Below are positions 24,104 to 31,232 of a stretch of 32,911 bases of DNA, one piece after another. Under the pieces are notes generated by a model, which was not told where the DNA came from, did no database searches, and worked only from the letters and a program-made list of their open reading frames with translations. A program made the position numbers and the translations under genes. This DNA comes from Bacillus hominis (GTDB lineage: Bacteria > Bacillota > Bacilli > Bacillales > Bacillaceae_G): the NCBI RefSeq assembly GCF_018332515.1, contig NZ_BOQD01000083.1:1-32911 (forward strand), written 5' to 3'. The first letter of the stretch is position 1; each line of letters begins with the position of its first letter.

Positions 24104-24301
24104 TACTCAGCCATATCGCAAAGAGCCAGATGTTCAGAACGTACGGTACATAGATCATTGCGAACGCTAAAAGAGTCAGGTCTTATTGATGTTTAAGCTA
24201 GATTTGATGGTTATGGGCAGTTCACTAATCTTTATGTATTATTGGAGCTTCCTGATTATTTTAACGAGGGGTTGACAAAAATGGAAGAGAGTCCTTGTTA
24301 A
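24104..24301 (+). pseudogene. Winged-helix DNA-binding protein fragment with in-frame stop
   Basis: In one frame, YSAISQRARCSERTVHRSLR is followed by TLKESGLIDV, TAA (24194-24196), then ARFDGYGQFTNLYVLLELP and a tail ending at TAA 24299. The first part is a clear helix-turn-helix (SQRARCSERTVHRSL is the recognition part) followed by the beginning of the wing. Such proteins are common among plasmid and phage regulators or replication initiators in the B. cereus group. The N-terminus is missing at the IS6-like end and a stop interrupts the wing. It points to a plasmid or phage source for this stretch. Confidence 0.55.
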
Positions 24302-24626
24302 TTTTGTCACGGAGTCCCTGACGACAAGTGCAGACGAACTATACTCATATCAACTAGACTTACAAGAACTATACTAAAGATTAAAAGTAAAAACCTGAAA
24401 GTCTATTTCTAACGAAATAGACTTTCAACATTAATATACTTAGCGGTAATCACTTATATAAAAGAACGCCGCTAATTGATAGTGAGGTACAACGAGCGTA
24501 TGCGAAGTTGTAAGGTATTAATAAATGTTTTATGGGTATAAACGGGTTTATGAATAATAAAAACTAAGTTTTATATAGAGCACAATATGAAAAAGCTAAA
24601 AGGATGTTTAATAGGAGGTGCTTGCG
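24302..24626. other. Gene-free stretch of the element
   Basis: No convincing gene is visible. It holds a 14-bp hairpin TGAAAGTCTATTTC / GAAATAGACTTTCA (24396-24409 with 24414-24427, loop TAAC). Read on the minus strand, the hairpin is followed by GGTTTTTACTTTT and so could terminate leftward transcription. The end of a lost reading frame (LIDSEVQRAYAKL then TAA) is visible near 24470-24512. A good AGGAGG (24613-24618) introduces the next gene. Confidence 0.45.
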
Positions 24627-24827
24627 ATGAGAGACGTAACAAAACGATTGCAATGTATTCTATTGGAACTAGAATCGTTTACTACAGCGAGAGGTAATCA
24701 CTTATTGAAAGAGCTGAAATGTATTCGTAAGGAACGACGGAAGGCAAAGGACGATCAAGCGATATTACAGTCGGTTATGCACACGCTAAAAGGCGTTAAG
24801 CAGAAAGTCGTAGCGTCGGGAGTGTAA
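24627..24827 (+). CDS. Small basic hypothetical protein, phage-like
   Basis: A 66-residue protein, starting MRDVTKRLQCILLELESF, with many Lys and Arg (KELKCIRKERRKAKDDQ) and a predicted helical, coiled-coil-like character. AGGAGG at 24613-24618 lies 8 bp before the ATG. Base composition here is richer in CG dinucleotides than in the flanking chromosome. Small basic proteins of this sort are common in early regions of B. cereus group phages. I do not recognise a named family. Confidence 0.5.
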   Translation: MRDVTKRLQCILLELESFTTARGNHLLKELKCIRKERRKAKDDQAILQSVMHTLKGVKQKVVASGV

Positions 24828-25157
24828 CCGGAGTAATTGAACGTCAACAAGAACGCAAGGTCACAAAAGGTTATTGACATAAATTCTACGGTCAAATAAC
24901 GAGAGTTTTGTCTAGGAAACTACGAATGTATTTAACGATGAGTATTGTCGGTAGGGCAGGCGGTAAGTGTTAAAAAACGTAGAAAAAAGAACCTCTGTAA
25001 CGACAGAGATTCAAAAGGGATGGAGTAAATACGTCTATTAGGAAGACGCATCGAGTAATGTCTGCTCGATAATTAAATGATAACACGGATTTTCCGAGAC
25101 TATTAGCGGTAAATGTACCCACTATTGGAAGGCCAAGGAGGAATAACAAATAAACGA
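24828..25157. other. Gene-free stretch with a short hairpin and promoter-like sequence
   Basis: No gene is supported. TTATTGAC and GTCAAATAA (about 24872-24900) form an imperfect inverted repeat containing a TTGACA box, which may be a phage-type promoter/operator. A short hairpin CTCTGT-AACG-ACAGAG (24993-25008) is followed on the minus strand by GGTTCTTTTTT, again like a leftward terminator. AAGGAGG lies at 25135-25141, before the next frame. Confidence 0.35.
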
Positions 25158-25328
25158 ATGTTTTTACTGAAAGAAATCTACATCGAGGCGCTAATTCGCC
25201 GTAACGTACTCAAAACGGAAGACGGACGAGACTTATGGCAGGCGTCTGACGAAGAATTACATGCGCAATTATTTGACGAGGAGGGAACGGAATGGAAGAC
25301 ATTATCGAAATGGTTGAGCGTCAGATAG
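25158..25328 (+). CDS. Small protein resembling Fur-regulated basic protein (FbpA-like)
   Basis: A short protein with core MFLLKEIYIEALIRRNVLK followed by EDGRDLWQASDEELHAQLFD. This resembles the FbpA-type domain (LLxxLIxxGVYKxxDGRQLYELSLxEL), small basic proteins that assist small-RNA-based iron regulation in Bacillus; phage copies are common. The match is by pattern only. The start is uncertain: AAGGAGG (25135-25141) is 16 bp before ATG 25158, while an in-frame ATG at 25113 would place the site inside the gene. It sits in the inserted element with phage-like composition. Confidence 0.4.
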   Translation: MFLLKEIYIEALIRRNVLKTEDGRDLWQASDEELHAQLFDEEGTEWKTLSKWLSVR

Positions 25329-25396
25329 CGTCCATGTTTATCGTATCTCATACAATAGAAGGAAGTGGTCGGACAAGTGATTGGTCAGCGATATAA
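25292..25396 (+). CDS. Possible 34-residue small protein overlapping the previous gene
   Basis: GAGGAGGG (25278-25285) lies 6 bp before ATG 25292, which opens the frame MEDIIEMVERQIASMFIVSH and ends with SGRTSDWSAI and TAA. It overlaps the end of the FbpA-like frame in another phase, an arrangement usual for coupled phage genes. The excellent ribosome site is the main support; the product is unrecognised. Confidence 0.4.
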   Translation: MEDIIEMVERQIASMFIVSHTIEGSGRTSDWSAI

Positions 25397-25472
25397 AAGG
25401 GCGCAAATTAGGATGTTTCAGTAACCGTATATTTTAAGTGATCACGTAATGGACACAAGGAAGTGGAGAAAT

Positions 25473-25498
25473 AAAAAGAGCGCTAATGACAAGCGCTC
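25473..25498 (-). terminator. Minus-strand terminator downstream of the complete DUF3900 gene
   Basis: On the minus strand GAGCGCT, a TGTCATT loop and AGCGCTC (25478-25484 with 25492-25498) are followed by TTTTTAT. It lies about 110 bp after the DUF3900 stop codon and belongs to element DNA. Confidence 0.75.
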
Positions 25499-25605
25499 AA
25501 TAAATCGTTAGCATGGAAGCTATTATTCAATATTAAACCTGTTATTTTTATAAAAAATGGTCACGCTTAGATATTTTATAACGTTAATAAATATTGATAA
25601 ATCCT

Positions 25606-26685
25606 TTAGTATTGCGGAATAGAGGAAGCCTTCTTCTCAATCCGCTCAATCACATCTTGCAATTCATCTGGCTTCAAAAACTCAATCGGAGAGAATCCTT
25701 TCTCAAACGTAAGTGTGTCTGCTTCAATCATCAATACATATCGGTCGTTTACCTTTGCAATATGTATTAAGTCTCCGAAATCAGCAAGCAGGGCCTTCAC
25801 AGAGATATGATCTGCTTTTAGCTTTAATTCCACTTCAGGGGCGTGCTCGACAATTTGAGCAGTAGCTTCCATAACTTCTTCTGTTGAAAATTGTTCCATA
25901 ATTTCACGTTTCGGACTGGCAGCCCATACTTCCATCGCTTGGTCGAATTGTTCGCGTTCTTCTGTACCTTCTTCAAATACATCTTCAATTTGGTCATATA
26001 CCATGTCCATTACTTGTGTTTTCATAATTTCAGGCATAGAGCGCTCGTATTCGACGAATTTTAAGAAGTCTTCAAAGTAACGGGCGTGTGATGCTTGGTG
26101 TATTTTTAGTTCGCCAGGCTCCACCATACCTTCTTCAGGCATGTATGGATATTGGATAGATTTCATATTCTTTGTTGTGATGGCCATTTCGACGTTACGA
26201 ATCAGTGTTGATTCATCTGAAATAGAAGCGACTTTTGGTTCGAAGTCGCATTTCATAACAAACACGAAAGGATCGTCAAAGTATTTACGTAGTTTTGCTT
26301 GAGCGATTAAAAATACACCACCGCGTACAGCGCTTGTGTCAAGATATGTATAAACGAGAGGTTCGCTCATATCTTTAAAGTTTTCTTTAGTTTCTGCAAA
26401 GCGAATACGATTAAATAAGTTGTAATGAGGATTTGAATCGAGTTCGTGCCCTTCTTCTACAATAAAGCGACCGATCTTTGTTGGAGCTTGTTCAGTTTTT
26501 GCATGACGCTCTACTTTTCGTTTTGATATTTTTAATAATTCACCATTCAAAAATTCTTTTAAAGAGCTATCTTCATACTCTTCAGCGTCTAATGTTTGAA
26601 AATGTTTATAGCGTTTATCAACTGCTTCACCTTTTCCTTCAACTTGTACCACATAAAAGGAAAGGAAATTTATTTCAAAATCCAT
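25606..26685 (-). CDS. DUF3900 domain protein (complete copy)
   Basis: A 359-residue cytoplasmic protein with no signal or membrane segment, rich in Glu and Met in the second half (for example MEQFSTEEVMEATAQIVEHA). I recognise it as the DUF3900 family of Bacillus; its function is not known. The ATG at 26685 has AAGGTGAT upstream; a GTG at 26694 overlaps that site. Residues from about 181 to the last few are duplicated in the truncated copy at 22297-22845. The final residues ASSIPQY replace QQFGYDPGRIE of the left copy. If the insertion model is right, residues 1-180 or so are native and the remainder was supplied by the element, so this is a hybrid that kept the protein sequence almost unchanged. 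Confidence 0.85.
   Translation of the reverse strand: MDFEINFLSFYVVQVEGKGEAVDKRYKHFQTLDAEEYEDSSLKEFLNGELLKISKRKVERHAKTEQAPTKIGRFIVEEGHELDSNPHYNLFNRIRFAETKENFKDMSEPLVYTYLDTSAVRGGVFLIAQAKLRKYFDDPFVFVMKCDFEPKVASISDESTLIRNVEMAITTKNMKSIQYPYMPEEGMVEPGELKIHQASHARYFEDFLKFVEYERSMPEIMKTQVMDMVYDQIEDVFEEGTEEREQFDQAMEVWAASPKREIMEQFSTEEVMEATAQIVEHAPEVELKLKADHISVKALLADFGDLIHIAKVNDRYVLMIEADTLTFEKGFSPIEFLKPDELQDVIERIEKKASSIPQY
25630..26141. repeat. 512-bp direct repeat, right copy
   Basis: This is the partner of 22333-22844, inside the complete DUF3900 gene. Homology ends at 26141, in the middle of the gene, and at 25630, a few codons before the stop. Confidence 0.92.
26123..26141. other. Putative attachment core, right junction
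   Basis: Identical 19-bp copy of the left junction sequence ACCATACCTTCTTCAGGCA. To the right, the DUF3900 gene continues with TGTATGGATATTGG, which is absent at the left junction. Confidence 0.5.
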
Positions 26686-26752
26686 ATTTATCACCTTGTT
26701 TCATTTCATTAACTCTTATCAGTATAGAGATGGAAAAAACTTTCGTCAATTT

Positions 26753-26790
26753 ATATAAGGAAGGGAGAGTCCCTTCCTTATATATTTTTT
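26753..26790. terminator. Hairpin between the coiled-coil gene and the DUF3900 gene
   Basis: ATATAAGGAAGGGA (26753-26766) pairs perfectly with TCCCTTCCTTATAT (26770-26783), loop GAG, and on the plus strand is followed by ATTTTTTATTTT. Both flanking genes run leftward, so the T-run is on the wrong side for them; the stem may still act as a terminator or RNA stabiliser. Confidence 0.6.
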
Positions 26791-26800
26791 ATTTTCGAAA

Positions 26801-27127
26801 TTAAAAGCCGTCTTCTAATGCTGAAAATGGAATGTTAAGTCTGTTTTCTATTGTACGTAGACGCTGATTTAAACGGTTCAGTCTACGAGTATGGCGTTCA
26901 ACTGTGTTTTCTAGTTGACGTACTCTTTGTTCAAGCTCATTTACTCGCCGTTCTAGTTGACGGTTTCCAGTGCCAGGGAAAGAGATTGGAAGTTGAAATT
27001 GGCGATTTGGATCGTATGGATTAATTTGCTCTGTTTGATCTATATATTGTTGGTATTGTGCTTGTAAATCATATTGAGGTTGAGATCCATATTGGTTATA
27101 TGGATCATAAGGGTTGTAGGGATACAT
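26801..27127 (-). CDS. Tyr/Pro-rich coiled-coil protein, possibly spore-associated
   Basis: A 108-residue protein. The N-terminus is rich in Tyr, Pro, Asn and Gln (MYPYNPYDPYNQYGSQPQYD); the second half is an Arg-rich heptad coiled coil (RQLERRVNELEQRVRQLENT then VERHTRRLNRLNQRL). This composition is like several Bacillus spore-coat and exosporium proteins, but I recognise no specific family. ATG 27127 has a TGGAGGAA site; a longer frame upstream lacks one. Upstream, on the minus strand, CATACATTA matches the sigma-K -10 consensus. A structural spore role is an inference. Confidence 0.6.
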   Translation of the reverse strand: MYPYNPYDPYNQYGSQPQYDLQAQYQQYIDQTEQINPYDPNRQFQLPISFPGTGNRQLERRVNELEQRVRQLENTVERHTRRLNRLNQRLRTIENRLNIPFSALEDGF

Positions 27128-27591
27128 AAATATTCCTCCATTTCTTAAAGGTGGGTTGAATTCATCATAATGTATGTGCGAAAGCGGAGTAGTGGCACGG
27201 CAAATACCTAAATACGCTGAAACGATTGATTGTGTTTGCCTATAAAAACTTGGTTTAAGTTGTTTAATAATGATCATGTATGAGAAATCGGCATTACGGT
27301 TTCTGAAGCATGCAGGTGAATAGAGAGGTGAAATGAAAGGGTTTTACATTTGTATTTCATCTGTTGAATGGTATATACTGGATAGAGATAGGTTGCACAA
27401 AAGTTACAATCTTATCAAACTCAAAAATTTATATAAATATGTATAGACATTTACAAAAGAAAAGAGTAATTTTAATAGAGTAAAAAACAACTTGTAACAT
27501 TTTCTAAATATATTGTAAAATGATTGTAACAAAACATACATAAAAGTGACATAATACATAAGAAATAATGTTGGGGAAAAGGAGAGAGTAT
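27128..27591. other. Intergenic region between divergent genes
   Basis: No gene is supported in these 464 bp. The left part holds the ribosome site and possible sigma-K promoter of the leftward coiled-coil gene. The right part is AT-rich and holds the VanW promoter: TTGTAA (27492-27497), 18 bp, TAAAAT (27516-27521). I see nothing else of note. Confidence 0.5.
27168..27176 (-). promoter_or_regulatory. Sigma-K-like -10 element upstream of the coiled-coil gene
   Basis: On the minus strand, CATACATTA fits CATAnnnTA. An AC-containing -35 (CCACT) lies about 15 bp further upstream, slightly short of the usual spacing. Suggests late mother-cell transcription; tentative. Confidence 0.35.
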
Positions 27592-27592
27592 A

Positions 27593-28504
27593 TTGTTCCG
27601 AAAAATAAAGGGTATATTAGTAGGGGTGCTATGCGTAGCTGTAGTAAGTGGTTGTGGCACAAAAGTAAGTGATGTGGCATTAGTAAGTGATTTTGGTGGG
27701 AACGTTGTAGAGGCTAAGGCTGATGTACAGGATTCAATTAGCTTAGTGGATGGGCGTACTGGTACTGAAGTGAAAAAAATAGACTTATCGAGTTTAGGCT
27801 ATTTTGAAGATGAAGCGAAATTCAAAAAATCGGTAACGAAGGTTGCTGGTGAAGTTGGGAAAAGCGTTGACAAAAAGATGGTTCCTTCACGTATAGCGCC
27901 GGATGGAAGTTGGCAAGAAGGAAAGCCTTCTTATGAATTAATGGAAAAAGAATTAGTAGACAAATTATTAAATGTAGGTATGTGGGATTCTACTTATCAG
28001 TTACCAATTGTGGAGAAAAAACCTACCGCAACATTAGGTGATGCGCAAGGAAGTGGCACTGTAATTGGTAGATATGAAACGAATTTAGGTGGCTCAACAG
28101 GTGGCCGAATTGAAAATATTCGTTTGTCTGCGGAGAGCATCAATGGTGTTGTTTTAGCGAAGGGAGACCGTTTCTCTTTTAATGCATTAATCGGTGATAC
28201 AACGCCAGATAAAGGATATCAATTAGGTAAAGAAATTGTAGATGGTAAATTAGTAGATGGTTATGGTGGTGGCGTTTGTCAAACATCATCAACTCTATAC
28301 AATGCAGCAGATCAAGCTGGTTTAACAATGGTAGAGAGAACGACACACTCTAAAACAGTAGGTTATGTTCCACAAGGAAGAGATGCTACAATTGCATATC
28401 CATATTTAGACTTAGTATTTGAAAACACGAATGATGCTCCTGTTAAGCTTTATATGGGTATTCAGGGCGGAAAGTTAGTTGCTGAAGTACATAAAATGAA
28501 ATAA
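27593..28504 (+). CDS. VanW family lipoprotein
   Basis: A 303-residue lipoprotein starting with TTG (AAAAGGAGAGAG upstream). The signal ends in the lipobox VSGC with C21. The C-terminal VanW domain is clear: RIENIRLSAESINGVVLAKG, FSFNALIGDTTPDKGYQ and GGGVCQTSSTLYNAADQAGL, then YPYLDLVFENTNDAPVKLYM. VanW domains occur in envelope proteins of Gram-positives, sometimes beside vancomycin-resistance genes, but no biochemical role is established and no van genes are near. The protein should sit on the outer face of the membrane. Single-gene unit with its own promoter and terminator. Confidence 0.87.
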   Translation: MFRKIKGILVGVLCVAVVSGCGTKVSDVALVSDFGGNVVEAKADVQDSISLVDGRTGTEVKKIDLSSLGYFEDEAKFKKSVTKVAGEVGKSVDKKMVPSRIAPDGSWQEGKPSYELMEKELVDKLLNVGMWDSTYQLPIVEKKPTATLGDAQGSGTVIGRYETNLGGSTGGRIENIRLSAESINGVVLAKGDRFSFNALIGDTTPDKGYQLGKEIVDGKLVDGYGGGVCQTSSTLYNAADQAGLTMVERTTHSKTVGYVPQGRDATIAYPYLDLVFENTNDAPVKLYMGIQGGKLVAEVHKMK

Positions 28505-28534
28505 ATATCATAAGCTATAAGAGTAAAAGATTGG

Positions 28535-28574
28535 AAGCCGGTATTTCTAAGTTTGTTAGAAGTACCGGCTTTTT
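28535..28574 (+). terminator. Terminator after the VanW gene
   Basis: AAGCCGGTATTTCTAA (28535-28550) pairs along its full length with TTAGAAGTACCGGCTT (28556-28571), one T-G pair, followed by TTTT. It lies 30 bp after the stop codon. Confidence 0.92.
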
Positions 28575-28661
28575 GTGTGCAATTTATTAAGAAGAGTAAT
28601 TTTGATGGGGGTATTGTTCGTATGTACGAAAAAAGTCCGGATTTAATTCTTAGTTTTCCTA

Positions 28662-28690
28662 TTGACATTGTTTTGATTTAGCTGTATTCT
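28662..28690 (+). promoter_or_regulatory. Sigma-A promoter of the S-box operon
   Basis: TTGACA (28662-28667), a 17-bp spacer and TATTCT (28685-28690). Transcription would begin about 35 bp before the riboswitch. Confidence 0.75.
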
Positions 28691-28731
28691 TCATAATAAC
28701 AAATTAATAAATGGAAAAATTTATTAGTTTT

Positions 28732-28884
28732 CTTATCAAGAGAGATGGAGGGACTGGCCCGATGAAATCTCAGCAACAGGCTACAAAAGTACTGTGCTAA
28801 TTCCAGCAAACGTATGAGGCGTTTGGAAGATGGGGGAAATGGATTAACATTCAACTCTTCTTATATGTGTAAGAAGAGTTTTTT
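28732..28884 (+). ncRNA. SAM-I riboswitch (S-box) with terminator
   Basis: The conserved S-box core is present in order: CTTATCAAGAGAG (28732-28744), GGAGGGACTGGCCCGATGAA (28747-28766), CAGCAACAGG (28771-28780), GTGCTAATTCCAGCAAA (28794-28810), and GGAAGATGGGGG (28824-28835) closing helix P1. A terminator follows: AACTCTTCTTA (28853-28863) with TAAGAAGAGTT (28870-28880) and TTTTT. SAM binding stabilises P1 and allows the terminator to form; when SAM is low the ABC transporter genes are transcribed. Confidence 0.95.
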
Positions 28885-28904
28885 GTTTAGAGAGGGGGGA
28901 GAGA

Positions 28905-29573
28905 GTGAAATTTGATGTAACGTATTTTTTAGAAAGTTTTCCGCAATTATTTAAGTATGTATACATAACTTTAGGGATTACTGTAGTTTCAATGATTATT
29001 TCTTTCTTTATAGGGATTGGCTTGGCGATCATTACAAAAAACAAAACGAAATTTTTATATCCAATTGCAAGGGTGTATATCTCTTTCTTTAGAGGGACAC
29101 CGTTATTAGTTCAACTGTTTGTGTTGTATTTCGGATTGCCACAAATATCTCCGAGTTTTACAGTACTTACAGCTATGCAAGCAACTTTAATTGGTCTCAG
29201 TTTAAATAATGCTGCTTATTTGTCAGAGATAATTCGAGGTTCATTAAATGCTGTAGAATCAGGACAAATGGATGCTTGTTTATCAGTAGGGATGACAAAG
29301 GTGCAAGCGATGCGGCAAATTATCTTTCCACAGGCTATTCGTGTAGCGGTGCCGTCACTTGGAAATAATTTTGTTGGATTGTTAAAAGAATCTTCGTTAT
29401 CTTTTGCACTTGGGGTGGCTGAAATTTTAGCACAAGCGAAAATGCTAGCGGCACAATCGTATCGTTATATGGAAAGTTATTTAGCTGTAGCAATTGTGTA
29501 TTGGATTATTACAATCGTAATTAGCTGGGGACAGAAAAGGTTAGAAAAGAAACTTGATGCACCATATTTGTAA
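28905..29573 (+). CDS. Amino acid ABC transporter permease (S-box operon)
   Basis: A 222-residue inner-membrane permease of the His/Glu/Gln/Cys (polar amino acid) class with about five helices. The ATPase-contact EAA loop is visible at [20 protein letters not shown] followed by [40 protein letters not shown] is the standard family segment. It starts with GTG at 28905 behind a GAGGGGGGAGA site. It is first in a three-gene operon below a SAM riboswitch, so the substrate is most likely cystine, cysteine, methionine or a close sulfur compound. Its stop lies about 20 bp before the ATPase start. Confidence 0.88.
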   Translation: MKFDVTYFLESFPQLFKYVYITLGITVVSMIISFFIGIGLAIITKNKTKFLYPIARVYISFFRGTPLLVQLFVLYFGLPQISPSFTVLTAMQATLIGLSLNNAAYLSEIIRGSLNAVESGQMDACLSVGMTKVQAMRQIIFPQAIRVAVPSLGNNFVGLLKESSLSFALGVAEILAQAKMLAAQSYRYMESYLAVAIVYWIITIVISWGQKRLEKKLDAPYL

Positions 29574-29592
29574 CAGAAATGAGGTGATATAT

Positions 29593-30354
29593 GTGATTGA
29601 GATAAGAGATTTGTATAAGTCTTACAAACATAATGAAGTACTAAAAGGAATTTCACTTACTGTAGGTAAAGGAGAAGTGGTAGTCATTATTGGACCTTCT
29701 GGTTCGGGCAAATCGACATTATTAAGGTGTTTAAACTTATTAGAACAACCGGAGGATGGCAGTATTAGAATTGAAGATTTAGAGATTCATACGCAGAAAC
29801 TGTATAAAAAAGAAATAACACAATTACGTCAAAAAACAGCTATGGTTTTTCAAAACTATAATTTATTTAAAAACAAAACAGCGTTGCAAAATATTACAAC
29901 AGCATTAACGGTTGTGCAGAGAAAAAGTGAAGTTGAGGCAAAGAAAATAGCAAGGGACCTTTTAAAACAAGTGGGCTTAGCGGATAAAGAAGATTCTTAT
30001 CCAATGATGTTATCGGGAGGGCAACAGCAAAGGATAGGGATTGCTAGGGCAATGGCTTTAAATCCAGCTGTATTATTGTTTGATGAACCGACTTCAGCAC
30101 TTGATCCAGAATTAGTAAATGAGGTATTGCAAGTTATTAAAGACTTGGCAAGACAGCATATAACGATGGTTATTGTTACACATGAAATGAATTTTGCAAA
30201 AGAGGTGGCGGATCGTGTTATTTTTATGGCTGATGGAATTATCGTAGAGCAGGGAACGCCAGAAGAGATTTTTAGAAACCCACAAAATGAACGTACGAAA
30301 AAGTTTTTACGGCAATTAAATGCATCTGAAGAAGGAAATCATTTCATTATTTAG
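29593..30354 (+). CDS. Amino acid ABC transporter ATP-binding protein (S-box operon)
   Basis: A 253-residue ABC ATPase with Walker [10 protein letters not shown] (residues 34-42), Q-loop MVFQNYNLF, signature LSGGQQQR, Walker [16 protein letters not shown] and the switch His in IVTHEMNF. Closest in style to polar amino acid transport ATPases (GlnQ/TcyC group). GTG 29593 is chosen because GAGGTGAT is just upstream and [11 protein letters not shown] is the usual start; an in-frame ATG at 29554 would overlap the permease gene and lacks a ribosome site. It energises the permease encoded upstream. Confidence 0.9.
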   Translation: MIEIRDLYKSYKHNEVLKGISLTVGKGEVVVIIGPSGSGKSTLLRCLNLLEQPEDGSIRIEDLEIHTQKLYKKEITQLRQKTAMVFQNYNLFKNKTALQNITTALTVVQRKSEVEAKKIARDLLKQVGLADKEDSYPMMLSGGQQQRIGIARAMALNPAVLLFDEPTSALDPELVNEVLQVIKDLARQHITMVIVTHEMNFAKEVADRVIFMADGIIVEQGTPEEIFRNPQNERTKKFLRQLNASEEGNHFII

Positions 30355-30365
30355 GAGGAAGAGTT

Positions 30366-31157
30366 ATGAGAAAATCGTCATTATTACTAACAATAGCATT
30401 AACATTATCAGTTGGAGCTTTGTCTGCATGTGGTTCTAATGCAGCAAGTGAACAAATAAATGAAAGAGTAGTGAAAGTTGGGACTTCTGCAGGTCGTAGT
30501 CCATTTATTTTTAAAGATGGTGAGAAAGTAAAAGGTTTTGATGCTGAAATTATTGAGGCGGCTGCTAAAAAAGCTGGATATAAAGTAGAATGGAATGTTT
30601 CTGATTTTGAAGGATTATTTGGTTTGTTGGATTCAGGCCGTATTGATACGATTGCAAATGAACTATCGGTTTCTCCGGAAAGAAAAAAGAAATATGACTT
30701 TTCGATCCCGTATGTGTATTCAGGTTCTGTTTTTGCGGTGAAGAAAGATAATAATACAATTAAATCACTAGAGGATCTAAAAGGAAAGACTGTAGGTGTT
30801 GGGCTTGGTACAGCAGGCGAGCAAGAGTTAAAAGCTTTAAATAAAAATAATGCTTTTACGATTAAAACCTTCTCAGAGGATCCGACAGCGGAATTGAATG
30901 AGGTAGGGCTTGGGCGTGTTGATGCTTACTATAATGATAAAGTGCAAGTGGAAACAACAATTACAAAGGCGAAATTAGATAATGTAAAAGTAGGATTTGG
31001 TCCACTTGAATGGGGAGAGATTGCATTTCCATTTGCAAAAAAGAGTGAAAAGTTAGAAGATATAAATAAAGCGTTAAAAGAATTAGAGCAAGATGGAACA
31101 TTAAGTGACATATCGAAAAAATGGCTGAAAGTTGATGCTACAAAAAAACAAAATTAA
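30366..31157 (+). CDS. Amino acid ABC transporter substrate-binding lipoprotein
   Basis: A 263-residue binding protein with a lipoprotein signal (lipobox LSAC, C22) and a type-3 solute-binding domain: VKVGTSAGRSPFIFKDGEKV, VKGFDAEIIEAAAKKAGY, SPERKKKYDFSIPYVYSG, and LNEVGLGRVDAYYNDKVQVE. The Arg in SPERKKKYDFS and the Asp in YYND are the usual amino acid ligands. Control by the SAM riboswitch at 28732 points to cystine/cysteine or methionine uptake; TcyA-like cystine binding is my best guess. It is the last gene of the operon, with AGGAGG 8 bp before ATG. Confidence 0.88.
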   Translation: MRKSSLLLTIALTLSVGALSACGSNAASEQINERVVKVGTSAGRSPFIFKDGEKVKGFDAEIIEAAAKKAGYKVEWNVSDFEGLFGLLDSGRIDTIANELSVSPERKKKYDFSIPYVYSGSVFAVKKDNNTIKSLEDLKGKTVGVGLGTAGEQELKALNKNNAFTIKTFSEDPTAELNEVGLGRVDAYYNDKVQVETTITKAKLDNVKVGFGPLEWGEIAFPFAKKSEKLEDINKALKELEQDGTLSDISKKWLKVDATKKQN

Positions 31158-31232
31158 GGTGTATTCGTTGAATGGGGCTATCGCCTATCAACTTATATAA
31201 AAAACTAAAGGGAACTAGAGAGGAAGTTATCC

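Noticed and set aside
22297-26685. DUF3900 duplication as the product of a laboratory plasmid integrated by single crossover
   Set aside because: The copies differ at about 20 mostly synonymous positions, have different C-terminal tails, and enclose phage-like DNA with an integrase remnant. No vector or selectable marker sequence is seen.
27593-28504. Vancomycin resistance because of the VanW name
   Set aside because: VanW domains occur in many envelope proteins and no vanH, vanA or vanX-like genes are in the window.
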